A stretch of DNA of 43,868 nucleotides, taken from assembly GCA_022826825.1 (NCBI GenBank), contig JAJDUD010000075.1, positions 1 through 43,868 of the forward strand, written 5' to 3'. The notes below the pieces were generated by a model. It saw only the letters and a program-made list of their open reading frames with translations. It searched no databases and was not told the origin of the DNA. Below are positions 42,105 through 43,868 of this stretch, in pieces; positions within the stretch are counted from its first letter, which is position 1, and every line of letters begins with the position of its first letter. The stretch is from Acidobacteriota bacterium. GTDB lineage: Bacteria > Acidobacteriota > Vicinamibacteria > Marinacidobacterales > Marinacidobacteraceae. The position numbers and the translations under genes were made by a program.

Positions 42105-42875
42105 CTAGTCCCCGTCCAGGGTCCGGCGTCCGGCCGCGCGGACCAGGGCGTCGAAGATCCGCTGGTCCAGGTCGTGCCCCATGCGCTCGGGGTGCCACTG
42201 CACGGCGAGCGCCCCCCAACGGCCGGACGCCGACGCCCCGTTGTACTCGATGCCTTCGATCGTGCCGTCGGGCGCGTGCGCGACCGCGACCAGCCCTTCC
42301 CCCAACCGGTCCACCGCCTGGTGGTGGATGCTGTTCACACTGCGGTCGGTGACCCCGAGAATCTGGCCGAGGCGGCTCTCCGGCTGGATCGTCACCGGGT
42401 GCCGGAACGCCACCGCGTCCGCCGGCACATTGGGGATGGGCGGGTGGTTCGCGCGGTCGGTGATGTCCTGGTGCAACGTGCCCCCGAGTGCGATGTTGAG
42501 CGCCTGCATGCCCCGGCAGATGCCGAAGAACGGAAGGTTCGCATCGCGGGCGGCGAGCGTGAGCGCGACGTCCCAGGCGTCCTCCTGGGGATCGATGTCC
42601 GCGCTCCGCCCCTCGTCGGTCCGCGTGTAGGAGGAGGGCGAGAAATCGCCTCCGCCGGTAAGGACCAGGGCGTCGATCGCCGCCACTGCCTCCGGGGCCG
42701 CGCTCAGGGGCGCCGGGGGAAGGATGATCGGGATGCCCCCGGCGATGCGCACGCTCTCCACGTACTCCTCGGCGAGCGTGAAGAGCTGTTCCGGATCTCC
42801 CACGATCGTGTGGACGGGGCGTTTCCAGGGGGTGAGCCCGATCCGGGGCCGGCTGCGGCGTCGGTCCCCGCTCAC
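42105..42875 (-). CDS. Gamma-glutamyl-gamma-aminobutyrate hydrolase-like (peptidase C26)
   Basis: A 256-residue class I glutamine-amidotransferase-like hydrolase (PuuD family). Catalytic C120 (FFGICRGMQALNIALGG) and H228/E230 (VQWHPE) are in place, and ALVLTGGGDFSPSSY and SVNSIHHQAVDRLG are family blocks. PuuD-type enzymes cut gamma-glutamyl amides in polyamine breakdown; the real substrate is not fixed. The GTG start at 42875 overlaps the stop of the FAH-family gene by one base (TAGTG), so the two are coupled. No puuABC neighbours are in the window. Confidence 0.9.
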   Translation of the reverse strand: MSGDRRRSRPRIGLTPWKRPVHTIVGDPEQLFTLAEEYVESVRIAGGIPIILPPAPLSAAPEAVAAIDALVLTGGGDFSPSSYTRTDEGRSADIDPQEDAWDVALTLAARDANLPFFGICRGMQALNIALGGTLHQDITDRANHPPIPNVPADAVAFRHPVTIQPESRLGQILGVTDRSVNSIHHQAVDRLGEGLVAVAHAPDGTIEGIEYNGASASGRWGALAVQWHPERMGHDLDQRIFDALVRAAGRRTLDGD

Positions 42876-43603
42876 TACGCCGTCTTTCTCGGAGCGCGGA
42901 CCCCCCGAAACTCCCAGTCGCCGCCGAGCGCGGTCGAGCGCACTTCCTCCGACTCGGTGGGCTGCGCCCCGTAGCCCTCGGGAATCCCCCATTCCCCGGC
43001 TACCACCGGATTCACGAGGCGCCCAAGTCCGTCCACCTCCACCGCCACCTCGTCGCCAGGCTCGACCGGACGCGAACCGGCCGGGGTGCCGGTGAACACC
43101 AGATCGCCCGGGAGCAGCGTGTGGGTCCGCGAGATGTCCGCGATGAGATAGTGCGGATCCCACTGCATCTCGTCGGTGTTGCCCGACTGCCGCACGTCGC
43201 CGTTGACGAGCGTGCGGATCCCACGCCCGTGGAAATCCCACCCGGAGACCACGGGCTCCAGCACCGGGCAGAGCGTGTCCGCGCCCTTCACGCGGAGCAT
43301 CGAACCGGCGTCGGTGTCCCGGAAGTCGTGCAGCCCGAAGTCGTTGCCGACGGTGTAGCCGGCTACGAAGCGGCCGGCGTCTTCGGGCTCGATTCCCCGG
43401 CAGCGCGATCCGATCACCGCAACGATTTCTCCCTCGAAGTTCAGGTAGCGGCAGCCCCGCGGGCGGACTACCGGCTCCCCGCTCCGGATCAGGGCGGAGG
43501 GCGGCTTCAGGAAGTAGGTGGGCGCTTTCGGAAGCCGTGCTCCGAACTCCTCGACCCGGCTCGAATAGTTGAGATGAACACAAACGATCTTGCTCGGGTT
43601 CAT
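42875..43603 (-). CDS. Fumarylacetoacetate hydrolase-family protein
   Basis: A 242-residue FAH-superfamily enzyme. The metal site is visible in NFEGEIVAVIG (E58, E60) and VGNDFGLHDFR (D88), with the conserved lysine of SMLRVKGADT. LLPGDLVFTGTPAG and VEPGDEVAVEVDGLG are the C-terminal FAH blocks. Members hydrolyse or isomerise beta-diketo acids in aromatic degradation or act as acylpyruvases or oxaloacetate decarboxylases; the substrate is unclear. It is the first gene of the pair with the C26 hydrolase. The ATG at 43603 has no clear Shine-Dalgarno. Confidence 0.9.
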   Translation of the reverse strand: MNPSKIVCVHLNYSSRVEEFGARLPKAPTYFLKPPSALIRSGEPVVRPRGCRYLNFEGEIVAVIGSRCRGIEPEDAGRFVAGYTVGNDFGLHDFRDTDAGSMLRVKGADTLCPVLEPVVSGWDFHGRGIRTLVNGDVRQSGNTDEMQWDPHYLIADISRTHTLLPGDLVFTGTPAGSRPVEPGDEVAVEVDGLGRLVNPVVAGEWGIPEGYGAQPTESEEVRSTALGGDWEFRGVRAPRKTA

Positions 43604-43706
43604 CGGAACCGGGGAGCCTACATTAGGTGGGAGAAGCGGCCCGCGGCGTCTTTGTGTTGGCCCGTCGCGCCGCCTTCCCGGCCGGTTATCAGGCAGATGC
43701 AGTCCC

Positions 43707-43766
43707 GCGGGTCGGCCAAGCGCCGTGATGATGCCGCCGGTTTGGAACGCCGGCCCCCACCGGGAG
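43707..43766 (+). repeat. REP-like element, long copy with decayed hairpin
   Basis: The arm GCGGGTCGGCC...GCCGCCGG matches 37988 onward; the core TTTGGAACGCCGG and an imperfect hairpin (CCGG...CCGG) follow. Confidence 0.65.
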
Positions 43767-43819
43767 AAACGCCCATGCGCGCGTCCTCCTACGCACCCCG
43801 CTTGTCATCAAAACGGCGG

Positions 43820-43856
43820 AAACGGCTTGGAACGCCGACCTCCGGTCGGCACAGCG
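43820..43856 (+). repeat. REP-like element with intact hairpin
   Basis: The core GGCTTGGAACGCCGACC is followed by the perfect hairpin GCCGACC-TCC-GGTCGGC (43834-43850). Bases 43820-43842 are the inverted twin of 1-23. The rest of the 265 bases after the FAH gene shows no gene. Confidence 0.75.
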
Positions 43857-43868
43857 GGCCGAAGGCCC

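Noticed and set aside
1..43868. CRISPR array
   Set aside because: The repeated hairpin element is dispersed and in both orientations, never in regularly spaced tandem copies, and there are no cas genes.

Overview
The window is a high-GC bacterial chromosome segment with tightly packed, often overlapping genes. It has no rRNA or tRNA gene that I can see and no CRISPR array. The gene content fits an aerobic, uncultivated-type lineage such as Acidobacteriota or Gemmatimonadota: a SUF Fe-S operon under an Rrf2 regulator, a Thx ribosomal protein, a very large secreted BNR/sortilin-like beta-propeller protein, lipoproteins and an MsrP. This placement is inference; no marker gene fixes the phylum. 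Several genes start 6-9 bases after a TANNNT hexamer without a Shine-Dalgarno sequence, which suggests frequent leaderless transcription.

Layout. 1-6.7 kb: a PLP aminotransferase divergent from ispG (isoprenoids); a methyltransferase next to the tiny bTHX gene; then pxpA and a fused pxpB-pxpC (5-oxoprolinase), coupled to a pRiA4b ORF-3-like protein. 6.7-14 kb: an AAA_14/DUF4143 ATPase, arsenate reductase, a TesA-like lipoprotein with its ABC partner genes, a MORN-repeat lipoprotein and a VapC/Phd-type toxin-antitoxin pair. 14-16 kb: an msrP-DUF423-thioesterase operon. 16-23.2 kb: a translationally coupled set of a phosphoglucose-isomerase-like gene, a 976-residue GHKL ATPase with a NO VEIN-type nuclease-like C-terminus, an amidase and a metallo-beta-lactamase-fold lipoprotein.

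23.4-31.6 kb is the accessory stretch. A visibly AT-richer gene joins a CBS pair to a HEPN-like RNase motif. It lies downstream of a tandem CDGSH protein and an AlkA-type glycosylase. After a damaged matrixin-like protease gene and a lipoprotein comes a second AT-richer block: a DUF5131 (Gp37/Gp68) protein, its three-Cys-motif partner TcmP, a doubtful small ORF and a ComEC-like MBL hydrolase. These are the best candidates for undescribed defence or conflict systems.

31.6-38 kb is a complete SUF operon, sufR-like-sufBCDSUT, with a 22-bp inverted repeat in the promoter region that looks like an Rrf2/IscR-type operator. 38-43.6 kb holds a small hypothetical gene, the giant BNR protein, a peptidase C26 glutamine-amidotransferase-like hydrolase and a fumarylacetoacetase-family enzyme. 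Eight copies of a REP-like hairpin element lie between genes across the whole window, including both ends.
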